Source: Palsa-504 sp963835775
GTDB lineage: Bacteria > Actinomycetota > Actinomycetes > Streptosporangiales > Streptosporangiaceae
NCBI GenBank assembly: GCA_963835775.1
Contig: CAWIHB010000013.1
Location: 62,001-126,000 of the forward strand
Direction of reading: 5' to 3'
DNA: 64,000 nt
The position numbers and the translations under genes are program-made. Below, piece by piece: positions 9,291-17,157 of this stretch. Under the pieces are notes generated by a model. That model had not been told where the DNA came from. It did not search any database and was given only the letters and a program-made list of their open reading frames with translations. The first letter of the stretch is position 1; every line of letters begins with the position of its first letter.

Positions 9291-9309
9291 GGGGCGGCGG
9301 GCGGACGCC

Positions 9310-9355
9310 TTGACGGGCATGGGCGGGCTCCTTACAATACATTTGGATCCAAACG
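9310..9355 (+). promoter_or_regulatory. Sigma-70-type promoter with palindromic operator over the start site
   Basis: TTGACG at 9310-9315, a 17-base spacer, and TACAAT at 9333-9338. Immediately after the -10 lies CATTTGGATCCAAACG (9340-9355), whose core TTTGGATCCAAA is a perfect 12-bp palindrome covering the expected start site. The same 16-bp motif occurs at 18526-18541 and 22908-22923. A repressor bound here would block the ring-cleavage operon that starts at 9369. Confidence 0.75.
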
Positions 9356-9368
9356 ATTGGAGGAGCAG

Positions 9369-10268
9369 GTGGCTGAGCAACACGGATTCTTCGGCCCGAG
9401 GAGCGTGACGGGCGCGGCGGCGTTGCTGCCTGATCCGCCCTGGCACTACTCGGGTGACCTGCTCACCATCGAGTACCGGGTGCATCCCGACCGGGTCCGC
9501 GAGCTGCTCCCCAGCCCGCTCGAGCTGGCCAGCGAAGACCCGGGCGCGGTGGCCTTCATCTGGGCGGACTGGCAGTCGTGCGCGGCGGACAAGGCTCAGC
9601 TGCTCGACCCGGTGCTCGGGCAGTACAAGGAGGCCTTCGTCGTGGTCCGCTGCTCCTACCGCGGCCAGACGTTCAGCCGCTGCGTGTACATCTGGGTCGA
9701 CTCTGACTTCGCCATCGCCCGCGGCCTGCATCAGGGGTATCCCAAGAAGCTCGGCTCCATCCACATGACCCGCCCGCACCCGTACGGCCCGGCTCCGCGG
9801 GTCGCCCCGGGCGGCCAGTTCGGCGCTTCGCTGGCCGCTGCCGACCGGCGCCTGGCCGAGGCGCGGATCACGCTGCTCGAGGAGTCGCCGGCCAACGGCT
9901 TCGTCAACGCCCATCCGATGGCGCACAACCGGTTCGTCCGGGCCATCGACGACCCGTCCAGGTTCCGGCTCGACGAGATCATCGCGACCGGGTCAGCCAG
10001 CGGGGAGGGCGGCCCGGCCTTCCGCGCCCGGGTGGACCGGTTCGAGCTGTTCCCGGCACCGACCGAGGAGCTCGACCGGCTCGTTCCCGAGGAAATCATC
10101 GGCGGCTACTACCGGCAGGTCGGCGTGGTGTGGGACGGCGGCAGGCTACTGCACGACAACCTGGCCGCCTCGGGACCGGCCGCCTCGGGACCGGCCGCCT
10201 CGGGACCGGCCGCCTCGGGAGGCGCTGTGACGGGAGCGGCTGTGACGGAGGTCGTCGGAAATGGCTGA
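9369..10268 (+). CDS. Acetoacetate decarboxylase-family protein
   Basis: 299 residues of the acetoacetate decarboxylase fold. The family Schiff-base Lys lies in HQGYPKKLGSIHM (about residue 120), and PPWHYSGDLLTIEYRV and EESPANGFVNAHPM are family-like. Members decarboxylate or act as aldolase/dehydratase on 2-oxo acid and beta-keto acid intermediates, so an enzyme for a ring-fission product is likely here. GTG 9369 was chosen because of TTGGAGGAGC just upstream; the open frame extends to 9072 through tandem repeats. The C-terminus carries four AASGP units from a 15-bp repeat. First gene of a tight four-gene operon; its end overlaps the next start by 8 bases. Confidence 0.8.
   Translation: MAEQHGFFGPRSVTGAAALLPDPPWHYSGDLLTIEYRVHPDRVRELLPSPLELASEDPGAVAFIWADWQSCAADKAQLLDPVLGQYKEAFVVVRCSYRGQTFSRCVYIWVDSDFAIARGLHQGYPKKLGSIHMTRPHPYGPAPRVAPGGQFGASLAAADRRLAEARITLLEESPANGFVNAHPMAHNRFVRAIDDPSRFRLDEIIATGSASGEGGPAFRARVDRFELFPAPTEELDRLVPEEIIGGYYRQVGVVWDGGRLLHDNLAASGPAASGPAASGPAASGGAVTGAAVTEVVGNG
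10163..10220 (+). repeat. 4 x 15-bp tandem repeat coding AASGP
   Basis: GGCCGCCTCGGGACC repeated almost four times in frame at the 3' end of the decarboxylase-family gene. Confidence 0.9.
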
Positions 10269-11736
10269 CGCGGCAGTGGTGGAGGGCGTCGCGGTCGATA
10301 CCAGGCACTGGATCGGCGGGCGGCGGGTGGCCTCGGCGCGCACCTTTACCGACATCTCCCCCGTCGACGAGCAGCTGCTGGCCGAGGTGGCCGCGGGCGG
10401 AGCGGCCGAGGTCGACCGGGCGGTCGCCGCCGCCCAGCAGGCGTTCCCGGGCTGGGCCGCGCTGCCCCGTGACGAGCGGGCCGACATCCTGCACCGGATC
10501 GCGGACGGCATCGACAAGCGGGCCGAGGAACTCGCTGTGGTGGAAACCCGTGACAACGGTGCGCTGCTGCGGTCCCACCGGCGCAGCGTTATGCCGCGAG
10601 TCGGGATGAACTTCCGCTACTTCGCGGACATGCTGCGCACCCTGTCCCACCCGGACCGGGAGGTCCGCGGCCACCGCGAGCGCATCACCTGGGATCCGGC
10701 CGGGGTGACCGCGATCATCACACCGTGGAACGCGCCGCTGATGCTGGCGACCTGGCGCATCGGCCCTGCCCTGGCGGCCGGCAACACAGTGGTGGCCAAG
10801 CCGCCGGAGTGGGCGCCGCTGACCGCCTCGATGCTGGCCGACATCACCGCGGAGGCCGGCCTGCCGCCCGGGGTGTTCAACGTCGTGCAGGGGCTCGGCC
10901 CCGACGCGGGCGCCGCGCTGAGCGCGCACCCGGGCATCCGCCGGATGTCCTTCACCGGTTCTGTGCCCACGGCGGGCCGGATCGCCGCCGCCACCGCGCC
11001 CAACATCGTCCCGCTGTCGTTCGAGCTCGGCGGCAAGTCCCCGCTGCTAGTCTTCGCCGACGCCGACTTCGACCTGGCGGTCCGGCTGGCCGTCGAACAG
11101 TTCGACAACGCCGGCCAGGTCTGCCTCGGCGCGTTCCGCATCCTGGTGGCCGAACCGATCGCGGCTGACTTCCTCGCGGCCGTCCTGGACCGGGCCCGGG
11201 CCATCGTCCAGGGCGACCCCCGCGATGCCGCCACCGACATCTCCTGCCTGGTCAGCCGGCCGCACTTCAACCGGGTGGACGGGTTCGTGCAGCGTGCCCT
11301 GGCCGCCGGGGCGACCGCCGCCCTGGGCGGCGGCCCGAACCGGGAACTCGGCGGCCTGTTCTACCAGCCCACCATCTTGACCCCGGTGCCCCCGGGCGCG
11401 GAGATCGTGACCGAGGAGGTGTTCGGGCCGGTGCTGACCGTGCAGACCTTCCGGGACGAGGACCAGGCGGTCGCCATGGCCAACGACACCCGCTTCGGCC
11501 TGGCCGCCACCATGGTCACCGGCGACCAGGAGCGCGCCGAGCGGGTCAGCTCCCGCCTGTCGGCCGGGACCGTGTGGGTGAACTGCTTCTTCGTCCGCGA
11601 CCTGGGCGCCCCGTTCGGCGGGAACGGCCAGTCCGGGATCGGCCGCGAAGGCGGCACGCACTCCTTCGACTTCTACTGCGACATCAAGAACACCGTGTTC
11701 GCCCCGAGTGGCTGGACCGGCCAGGCGGAGGGATAG
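10261..11736 (+). CDS. hpaE: Aldehyde dehydrogenase, HpaE-like (ring-fission semialdehyde dehydrogenase)
   Basis: NAD(P)-dependent aldehyde dehydrogenase of 491 residues, closest in layout to 5-carboxymethyl-2-hydroxymuconate semialdehyde dehydrogenases (HpaE). Visible are the cofactor/active-site Asn motif ITPWNAPLM (about 153-161), FTGSVPTAGRI, the general base Glu255 in FELGGKS, the nucleophile Cys288 in NAGQVCLGA, and EEVFGPVLTVQTF. The role is inferred from its place between a decarboxylase-family gene and an HpaD-like dioxygenase: it would oxidise the semialdehyde formed by extradiol cleavage. The start overlaps the upstream gene by 8 bases. The last codons and the stop lie in the first copy of a 46-bp repeat. 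Confidence 0.8.
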   Translation: MADAAVVEGVAVDTRHWIGGRRVASARTFTDISPVDEQLLAEVAAGGAAEVDRAVAAAQQAFPGWAALPRDERADILHRIADGIDKRAEELAVVETRDNGALLRSHRRSVMPRVGMNFRYFADMLRTLSHPDREVRGHRERITWDPAGVTAIITPWNAPLMLATWRIGPALAAGNTVVAKPPEWAPLTASMLADITAEAGLPPGVFNVVQGLGPDAGAALSAHPGIRRMSFTGSVPTAGRIAAATAPNIVPLSFELGGKSPLLVFADADFDLAVRLAVEQFDNAGQVCLGAFRILVAEPIAADFLAAVLDRARAIVQGDPRDAATDISCLVSRPHFNRVDGFVQRALAAGATAALGGGPNRELGGLFYQPTILTPVPPGAEIVTEEVFGPVLTVQTFRDEDQAVAMANDTRFGLAATMVTGDQERAERVSSRLSAGTVWVNCFFVRDLGAPFGGNGQSGIGREGGTHSFDFYCDIKNTVFAPSGWTGQAEG

Positions 11737-11849
11737 GCGATGGGTGAGGTAGCTGGGCTGGACCGGCCAGGCGGAGGGATAGGCGATGGGTCAGGTAGCT
11801 GGACTGGACCGGCCAGGCGAAAGGATGAGCCATGGGTGAGGTAGCGGGG
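11712..11849 (+). repeat. 3 x 46-bp tandem repeat spanning a stop/start gene junction
   Basis: Copies begin at 11712, 11758 and 11804. Each contains the end of the aldehyde dehydrogenase gene (GGAGGGATAG or a variant) and the beginning of the dioxygenase gene (ATGGGTGAGGTAGC or a variant). ATG codons occur at the equivalent positions 11740, 11786 and 11832; only the last opens the full dioxygenase frame. Period 46 is not a multiple of three. Confidence 0.95.
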
Positions 11850-12785
11850 GCGGCGCTGCTGGCGCACGTTCCGACGATCGTGCTGCCCGAGAAAGACCGG
11901 CGGGAGCTGAACAACGGCGCGGACAGCACGCTGGTGGCAGGCCTGCAGGAGCTGCGGCGGGACGTGTTCGAGGTGCTCGACTACGACACGGTGGTGGTGC
12001 TGGACTCACACTGGGCGACCACGGTGGAGTTCGTGGTGACCGCGCAGGACCGGCGGGCCGGGCTGTTCACCTCGGAGGAACTGCCCCGCGGGATGGTGCG
12101 CAGGCCATACGACTTCCCCGGTGATCCCGAGCTGGCCCGGGCGGTGGCGGCCAAAGCGGACGAGCACGGCACCTGGATCACCGCGATCGACGATCCGTAC
12201 CTGCCGATCTTCTACGCCACCACCAACCTGTGGGAGTACCTGGGCCGGGGCCTGGACAAGCGCTGGGTCTCCATCGGGGTGTGCCAGACCGCCGACACCG
12301 AGGACAACCTGCGGCTGGGCCGGGCTCTGGGCCAGGCCATCGCGGAGACCGACCGCAAGGTGGTGCTGATCGCCAGCGGGGCGCTCAGCCACACCTTCTG
12401 GCCGCTGCGCGAGCTGCGCAAGCACGAGGCGGCCGGCGTGGAGCACATCTTCACCCCGCAGGCAGCGGCGGCGGACTCCGAGCGGCTGGAGTGGTTCCGC
12501 CGCGGCGATCACGCGCGGGTTCTGGAGACCATGCCGGAGTTCTACCGGTTCAAGCCGGAGGCGCGGTTCGGCCACTACCTGATGATGATCGGCGCGCTGG
12601 GCGAGGGCGACTGCACGGCCACCAGCCGGCAGTACGGGGAGTACGAGAACTCGGTGGGCACCGGCCAGGTGCACCTGTGGTTCGAGCGGCCCGAAGGCGG
12701 CTTCCCCCGGCCGCGCCACACGCACCTGGAGCCGCTGACCGCGGAACAGCCGAGCATGCACAGCGCAGGAGTAGGTGAATCGTGA
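11832..12785 (+). CDS. hpaD: Class III extradiol ring-cleavage dioxygenase, HpaD-like
   Basis: Non-haem Fe(II) dioxygenase of the LigB/class III type, cleaving a catechol next to its hydroxyls, here resembling 3,4-dihydroxyphenylacetate 2,3-dioxygenase. Fe ligand candidates are His12 in LLAHVPTI and His60 in VLDSHW, with a C-terminal Glu near residue 239 (TMPEFYRF). FTSEELPR, PYDFPGDPELA, ASGALSHTF and SVGTGQVHLWF match the HpaD pattern. The protein has 317 residues, about 30 longer than enterobacterial HpaD, mostly at the C-terminus. ATG 11832 is the third of three tandem copies of its own start region. The stop overlaps the GTG of the FAH-family gene. Confidence 0.85.
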   Translation: MGEVAGAALLAHVPTIVLPEKDRRELNNGADSTLVAGLQELRRDVFEVLDYDTVVVLDSHWATTVEFVVTAQDRRAGLFTSEELPRGMVRRPYDFPGDPELARAVAAKADEHGTWITAIDDPYLPIFYATTNLWEYLGRGLDKRWVSIGVCQTADTEDNLRLGRALGQAIAETDRKVVLIASGALSHTFWPLRELRKHEAAGVEHIFTPQAAAADSERLEWFRRGDHARVLETMPEFYRFKPEARFGHYLMMIGALGEGDCTATSRQYGEYENSVGTGQVHLWFERPEGGFPRPRHTHLEPLTAEQPSMHSAGVGES

Positions 12786-13615
12786 CCGAGACCAGGAGGG
12801 TGCTGCTCGACGGGGCGGCCGTGAGCGTGATCAAGGATGGCGACCGCCTGGTGGCGGGCGACGGCCGCAGCGTCGGCACCGAGGAAGCGGTGCACCTGCC
12901 GCCCGTGGAGCCGACCAAGATCGTCGCGGTGCACCTGAACTACCGCAGCCGGGTGGCGGAGTTCGGCACCCGGCTGCCGCCCGCCCCGACCTACTTCCAT
13001 AAGCCGACTACGTCGCTGAACGCGCACAAAGGCGCCGTGGTGCGCCCCGAGCGCTGCAAGTGGCTGAACTACGAAGGCGAGGTGGCCATCGTGATCGGGC
13101 GCACCTGCCGCAACGTGTCGCCGAAGGACGCCGGGGACTACATCGCCGGCTACACGGTGGCCAACGACTTCGGCCTGCACGACTTCCGCGACACCGACGC
13201 CGGCTCGATGCTGCGGGTCAAGGGGTCCGACACGCTGTGCCCGCTCGGGCCGGGGCTGGTCGACGACTGGGACTTCCGCGGCAAGGTGCTGCGCACCCTG
13301 GTCAACGGCGAGGTCAGGCAGGAGGGCAGCACCGACGAGATGGAGTGGGACATGCACTACCTCGTCGCCGACATCGCCCGCACGATCACGCTGTTGCCGG
13401 GCGACGTGCTGCTGTCCGGGACCCCGGCCAACTCGCGCACCGTCTACCCGGGCGATGTGGTCGAGGTCGAGGTCGAGGGACTGGGCCGGCTGACCAACCA
13501 CATCGTCAGCGGGCCGGTGCCAGTCCGCGACGACGTGGGCGCCCAGCCCACCGAGAGCGACGAGGTGCTGTCCACCGCGATGGGCGGCGACTGGCCCAAG
13601 CGCGGCAGGCAGTAA
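12782..13615 (+). CDS. Fumarylacetoacetate hydrolase-family isomerase/decarboxylase (HpaG-like)
   Basis: 277 residues of the FAH fold. Metal ligands are the E-x-E pair Glu98 and Glu100 in NYEGEVAIVIG, then Asp129 in TVANDFGLHD; KGSDTLCPLGP and SGTPANSRTVYPGDVVEVEVEG are also family-typical. In homoprotocatechuate meta-cleavage, enzymes of this family isomerise or decarboxylate the C7-C8 ring-fission acid after the semialdehyde dehydrogenase, which fits the gene order here. GTG start overlaps the dioxygenase stop (GTGA). Exact reaction is inferred. The gene is closed by a strong hairpin at 13623. Confidence 0.82.
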   Translation: MTETRRVLLDGAAVSVIKDGDRLVAGDGRSVGTEEAVHLPPVEPTKIVAVHLNYRSRVAEFGTRLPPAPTYFHKPTTSLNAHKGAVVRPERCKWLNYEGEVAIVIGRTCRNVSPKDAGDYIAGYTVANDFGLHDFRDTDAGSMLRVKGSDTLCPLGPGLVDDWDFRGKVLRTLVNGEVRQEGSTDEMEWDMHYLVADIARTITLLPGDVLLSGTPANSRTVYPGDVVEVEVEGLGRLTNHIVSGPVPVRDDVGAQPTESDEVLSTAMGGDWPKRGRQ

Positions 13616-13622
13616 CGGAAAA

Positions 13623-13653
13623 TGAGCCCGCCCCGGCGTCCGGGGCGGGCTCA
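13623..13653. terminator. Bidirectional hairpin terminator
   Basis: Perfect 14-bp stem TGAGCCCGCCCCGG / CCGGGGCGGGCTCA with a 3-base loop, sitting between the converging ends of the FAH-family gene and the Rieske gene. The A-rich GGAAAA before it would act as the U-run for the minus strand. Confidence 0.85.
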
Positions 13654-13667
13654 CCTGTCGATGGGGG

Positions 13668-14729
13668 TCAGCGGGCGGCGGTCAGCATGGCCTGCACGAT
13701 CTGCCGGACGCGCAGTGCAGCTACGTCCGAGCTGACGTTGACCTCGGGCCCAGGGCCGTCGGCGTCGATCACCTGCTGCATGGTCTCCAGCGCGGCGGCG
13801 AGCGTGGCGTAGTACGGGGCGAACAGCTCGGCCAGCCGCGCCGTGGTGGCGCTGTCCTCGACGCCGAAGTCCCGGCTGACCCGCCACAGCAGCCTGCTGG
13901 ACCGGTCGTCGACCGGCGTGACGAGCTGGGTGAACCGCATCCGGGCCCGGGCGCCGCTGGCGTCGAGCACGACGTCCCAGTGGTCGACCCAGGCGGCGGG
14001 CGACAGGAAGTGCCCTTCCTGCAGGTGCTCGAGCTCGGTGTCCAGGCCCAGGCCCAGGGCACGGGCCTGCCAGTCGGGCAGGCGTCCCGGCGGGTAGTTC
14101 CGGGACAGGGATACGGTGGTCTCGGTCACCTCGACCGCCAGCGGCGGCGGCGGCGCCTTGAGCACCGACGGGGACAGGGCGGGATCGAGCACGGGGATCT
14201 TGGTGACGTCGGCGAAGCTCTCGTGCAGCAGCAGGAACCCGGCCTGCACCAGCCGGTCGCCGCCGACGCTGGACCATCCGGGCTTGGTCAGCCAGGGCAG
14301 TTCGGGCCGCCGGTGCAGGCCGGCCCGGCCGGGGTCGCCGGGCCAGACCCAGACCAGCCCCTGCTCTTCCCGGACCGGATAGGCCCGGACCGCGGCCCCC
14401 AGCGGAATGCGGCTCTGGGTGGGGACGCTGAGGCACTGTCCGTTCGGCCCATAAATAAATCCGCACATGCCGCACCTCAGCCGGTCGCCTTCCAGGTGGC
14501 CGGCACTGAGCGGGTACGGGCGGTGCACGCACCGGTCGTGCAGGGCTACGGCCTGCCCGGCGGTGGTGCGGAACAGCACGACGGGCAGCCCGGCCACGCG
14601 GTGGGCGAGCAGGGCGCGGCCGACGGTTTCGCTGGGGGCCAGCGCGTACCAGCAGTCGGCCGGCGCGACGACGGCCGGACGGGCCCGGCCCGGGCGGTTA
14701 GCGGTCATCGAGGGAGCACCCTTCGTCAC
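13668..14729 (-). CDS. Rieske oxygenase-like protein with altered metal ligands
   Basis: 353 residues with the size and layout of VanA-type oxygenase alpha subunits: an N-terminal Rieske domain (about 25-130) and a C-terminal catalytic-type domain. The cluster motif reads Cys67-x-His69 ... Cys86-x2-Cys89, so the usual last His is Cys. The mononuclear iron motif D-x2-H-x4-H aligns with Asp174-V-T-Lys177-I-P-V-L-Asp182, so both His are missing. The DNA at both places is clean and the frame intact. If correct, this is not a normal Rieske oxygenase; it might bind a 3Cys-1His cluster or serve as a partner protein. GTG 14729 overlaps the reductase stop; ATG 14708 with AAGGG upstream is an alternative. 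Last gene of the P450-reductase-Rieske operon. Confidence 0.75.
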   Translation of the reverse strand: MTKGAPSMTANRPGRARPAVVAPADCWYALAPSETVGRALLAHRVAGLPVVLFRTTAGQAVALHDRCVHRPYPLSAGHLEGDRLRCGMCGFIYGPNGQCLSVPTQSRIPLGAAVRAYPVREEQGLVWVWPGDPGRAGLHRRPELPWLTKPGWSSVGGDRLVQAGFLLLHESFADVTKIPVLDPALSPSVLKAPPPPLAVEVTETTVSLSRNYPPGRLPDWQARALGLGLDTELEHLQEGHFLSPAAWVDHWDVVLDASGARARMRFTQLVTPVDDRSSRLLWRVSRDFGVEDSATTARLAELFAPYYATLAAALETMQQVIDADGPGPEVNVSSDVAALRVRQIVQAMLTAAR

Positions 14730-15697
14730 AGGTCGAGCGTGAGGCGTTCGGAGTAGGCGCGGGAGACGCAGATCATCATGGTCTCGTTGAGAGCCCGCTC
14801 GTCCTCGCTGAGGATCGAGTCGCGGTGGTCGACCTCGCCGTCGAGGACGACCTGCTCACAGGTGCCGCAGATGCCCTCGTGGCAGGAGCCGAGGATGCTG
14901 ATCCCGGCTTGCTGCACGACGTCGAACACCGACTTGCCTGCGGGAACGGTCAGGGTCAGGCCGGAACGGGCCAGCACCAGCTCGAAGGGCTGGTCGGCCG
15001 GCTCGTCAGGCTTGGCCGGCTTGGGGGCGAACCGCTCCAGGTGCAGCGCCCCGGCCGGCCAGGCCGCGCAGCGCTGCTCGACCGCGGTCAGCAGGCCCTC
15101 GGGCCCGCAGCAGTAGACCAGCGTGTCATCGCGGGGCTGGCCGAGCGCGGTGTCCAGGTCGAGGATCCCCAGTTCGTCCTGCGGGACCAGGGTGACCCGG
15201 TCGCCGTACCGGCCGAGCTCGTCGAGGAAGGCCATCGAGGCCCGGGTCCGGCCGCCGTACAGCAGGGTCCAGTCGGCGCCCGCCGCGCTGGCTTCGGCCA
15301 TCATGGGCAGCAGCGGGGTGATCCCGATGCCGCCCGCGATGAACAGGTACCTGGGCGAGGCGACCAGCGGGAAGTGGTTGCGCGGACCGCGGACGCGGAC
15401 CAGGGAGCCCGGTTGCACCCGCTCGTGCACCTGGACCGAGCCGCCCCGGCTGCCCGGGGCCAGCAGGATGGCCACCCGGATCGTCCGGCTGTCGGACGGG
15501 GTGCCGCACAGCGAGTACTGGCGGATCAGGTCCGGTCCCAGCATGAGGTCCACGTGCGCGCCTGGCGTCCACGGCGGCAGTGAGTCGCCGTCCGGGTCGG
15601 TCATGGTGAGGGCCACCACATCCTCGGCCACCTGGTCGACGGCCGCCACCACCAGGTCACCCTCGTGCTCCCGGAGGGAGGTGTAGGTCTCGGTCAT
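14726..15697 (-). CDS. Phthalate dioxygenase reductase-family (VanB-like) oxidoreductase
   Basis: Electron-transfer protein of about 323 residues carrying electrons from NAD(P)H to an oxygenase. Domain order is flavin-binding barrel (RQYSLCGTP near residue 70, SVQVHERVQPGSLVRVRGPR), NAD domain (FIAGGIGITPLLPM, LLYGGRTRASM, YCCGPEGLL), and a C-terminal plant-type [2Fe-2S] domain with Cys-x4-Cys-x2-Cys (CHEGICGTC) and a last Cys in MMICVSRA. ATG 15697 was chosen over an upstream start whose extra residues are not family-like. It begins 16 bases after the P450 stop and overlaps the Rieske gene, so it could serve either oxygenase or both. Confidence 0.88.
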   Translation of the reverse strand: MTETYTSLREHEGDLVVAAVDQVAEDVVALTMTDPDGDSLPPWTPGAHVDLMLGPDLIRQYSLCGTPSDSRTIRVAILLAPGSRGGSVQVHERVQPGSLVRVRGPRNHFPLVASPRYLFIAGGIGITPLLPMMAEASAAGADWTLLYGGRTRASMAFLDELGRYGDRVTLVPQDELGILDLDTALGQPRDDTLVYCCGPEGLLTAVEQRCAAWPAGALHLERFAPKPAKPDEPADQPFELVLARSGLTLTVPAGKSVFDVVQQAGISILGSCHEGICGTCEQVVLDGEVDHRDSILSEDERALNETMMICVSRAYSERLTLDL

Positions 15698-15713
15698 GGG
15701 GTATCGGCCTCCG

Positions 15714-16973
15714 TCACCTGGCCGTGACCCGGACGGGGAACCGCTTGATGCCGTTGACGAAGTTGCTGCGCACCCGGACGATCTCCCCGGCCTGCTCAAT
15801 GGCGGCCAGGCGCGGCAGCAGCGTCTCGAACATGATCCTGATCTCCAGCCGGGCCAGGTTCGCGCCCAGGCAGGTGTGCGCGCCCTTGCCGAACGTCATG
15901 TGCTCGTTCGGGTACCTGGTCAGGTCCAGCCGGTAGGGATCGGCGAAGACCGCCTCATCGCGGTTGCCTGACGCGAACCACATGACGACCTTGTCGCCTT
16001 TTTTGACCTGCTGCCCGTGCATTTCGACGTCGCGGGTGGCGGAGCGGCGGAAGTGGTAGACCGGCGAGGCGATGCGCAGCAGTTCCTCGACCGCGATCTG
16101 GCCCTTGTCCGGGTTGTCGCGCAGGTAGGCCAGCTGGTCCGGGTGGTCCATGAGCGCCTTCATGGCGTGGCTGATGGCCTGCCGGGTGGTCTCGTTGCCC
16201 GCCACGACCAGCAGCAGGAAATAGTTGTCGAAGTCGGTGGCGGTGAGCGGCACGCCGTCCTCGGGTATCCGGTTGACCAGCTTGCTGACCAGGTCCTCGC
16301 CGCTGCCGCCGCGGCGCTCGGCGGCGAGCTTGCGGCCGTATTCGAAGATCTCGATCGAGGCCGGCGAGCGGAACGGCAGGTGGGAGTACTGCTCGGCCTC
16401 GGGGCTGTCGATCAGGACGCGGGCGTAGTCGGGGTCGGTGGCCCCGACGATCTCGTTGCCCCAGGACACCAGCTGCGGGGTGTCCCCCCCGGGCACGTCG
16501 AGCAGCCGGGCCAGCACGTTGATCGGGTAGTCGGCGGCGATGGCGTCGACGAAGTCGAACTCCTGCTGCTGCAGCGCGGCGTCCACGGTGAGCTGGGCCA
16601 GCCCGCGCAGGAAGTCGTTGTAGCGGCGCAGGGTGGCGGCGCTGAAGTCGCGCATGAGCAGCTTGCGGAGGGCCTGGTGGCGGGAGCCCTCGGTCTCCAG
16701 CATCGAGCGCCGCAGGTCCATGTACTGCTCGGGCGGCTCCTCGAGGTTGACGAAGCGCTGGGAGGTGAAGATCTCCGGGTTCTTGTCGACCTGCTCGATG
16801 TCGGCGTACCTGGTCACGGACCAGAAGCCGTGGCCGCCGCCGGTCTCCGGGGTCCAGCGCACCGGCGCCTGGAGGCGCAGGGTGTCGAACATCCCCCAGG
16901 CTTCGTTGCGCACGAAGACATCGAGATCGGCCAGGTTGACGTCCTCGAGCCGGACTGGCTTCGGCGGGTGCAT
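15714..16973 (-). CDS. Cytochrome P450
   Basis: Haem monooxygenase of 419 residues, a soluble bacterial P450. The I-helix motif is VVAGNETTRQA, the ExxR motif EELLRIASP, and the haem-Cys loop FGKGAHTCLG with Cys368. Overall look is that of actinobacterial CYP125/124/142-like enzymes, but substrate cannot be deduced. It heads an operon with a phthalate-family reductase, the same electron partner type that is fused to P450 in CYP116B enzymes. It lies 184 bases downstream of the glutamine synthetase-like gene on the same strand, with 14-bp tandem repeats between. CTCCTTAAGG precedes the ATG. Confidence 0.9.
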   Translation of the reverse strand: MHPPKPVRLEDVNLADLDVFVRNEAWGMFDTLRLQAPVRWTPETGGGHGFWSVTRYADIEQVDKNPEIFTSQRFVNLEEPPEQYMDLRRSMLETEGSRHQALRKLLMRDFSAATLRRYNDFLRGLAQLTVDAALQQQEFDFVDAIAADYPINVLARLLDVPGGDTPQLVSWGNEIVGATDPDYARVLIDSPEAEQYSHLPFRSPASIEIFEYGRKLAAERRGGSGEDLVSKLVNRIPEDGVPLTATDFDNYFLLLVVAGNETTRQAISHAMKALMDHPDQLAYLRDNPDKGQIAVEELLRIASPVYHFRRSATRDVEMHGQQVKKGDKVVMWFASGNRDEAVFADPYRLDLTRYPNEHMTFGKGAHTCLGANLARLEIRIMFETLLPRLAAIEQAGEIVRVRSNFVNGIKRFPVRVTAR

Positions 16974-17064
16974 GGTGACTCCTTAAGGCGGGCGATATCC
17001 GGCCGTGGCCGACTCCGGGCCCGGCGCCGCGGGTCCGGTTGTGCTGGCCGGGTCCGGTTGTGCT

Positions 17065-17157
17065 GGCCGGTTTCTGTTGGCCGGTTTCTGTTGGCCGGTT
17101 TCTGTTGGCCGGTTTCTGTTGGCCGGTTTCTGTTGGCCGGTTTCTGTTGGCCGGTTT
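17065..17157 (+). repeat. 6.6 x 14-bp tandem repeat
   Basis: GGCCGGTTTCTGTT repeated from 17065, ending at the stop codon of the glutamine synthetase-like gene (minus strand). Non-coding, period 14. Confidence 0.95.

Noticed and set aside
13623..13653. Hairpin as a regulator binding site
   Set aside because: It lies between two converging gene ends with a long G+C stem and a 3-base loop, the signature of a terminator.
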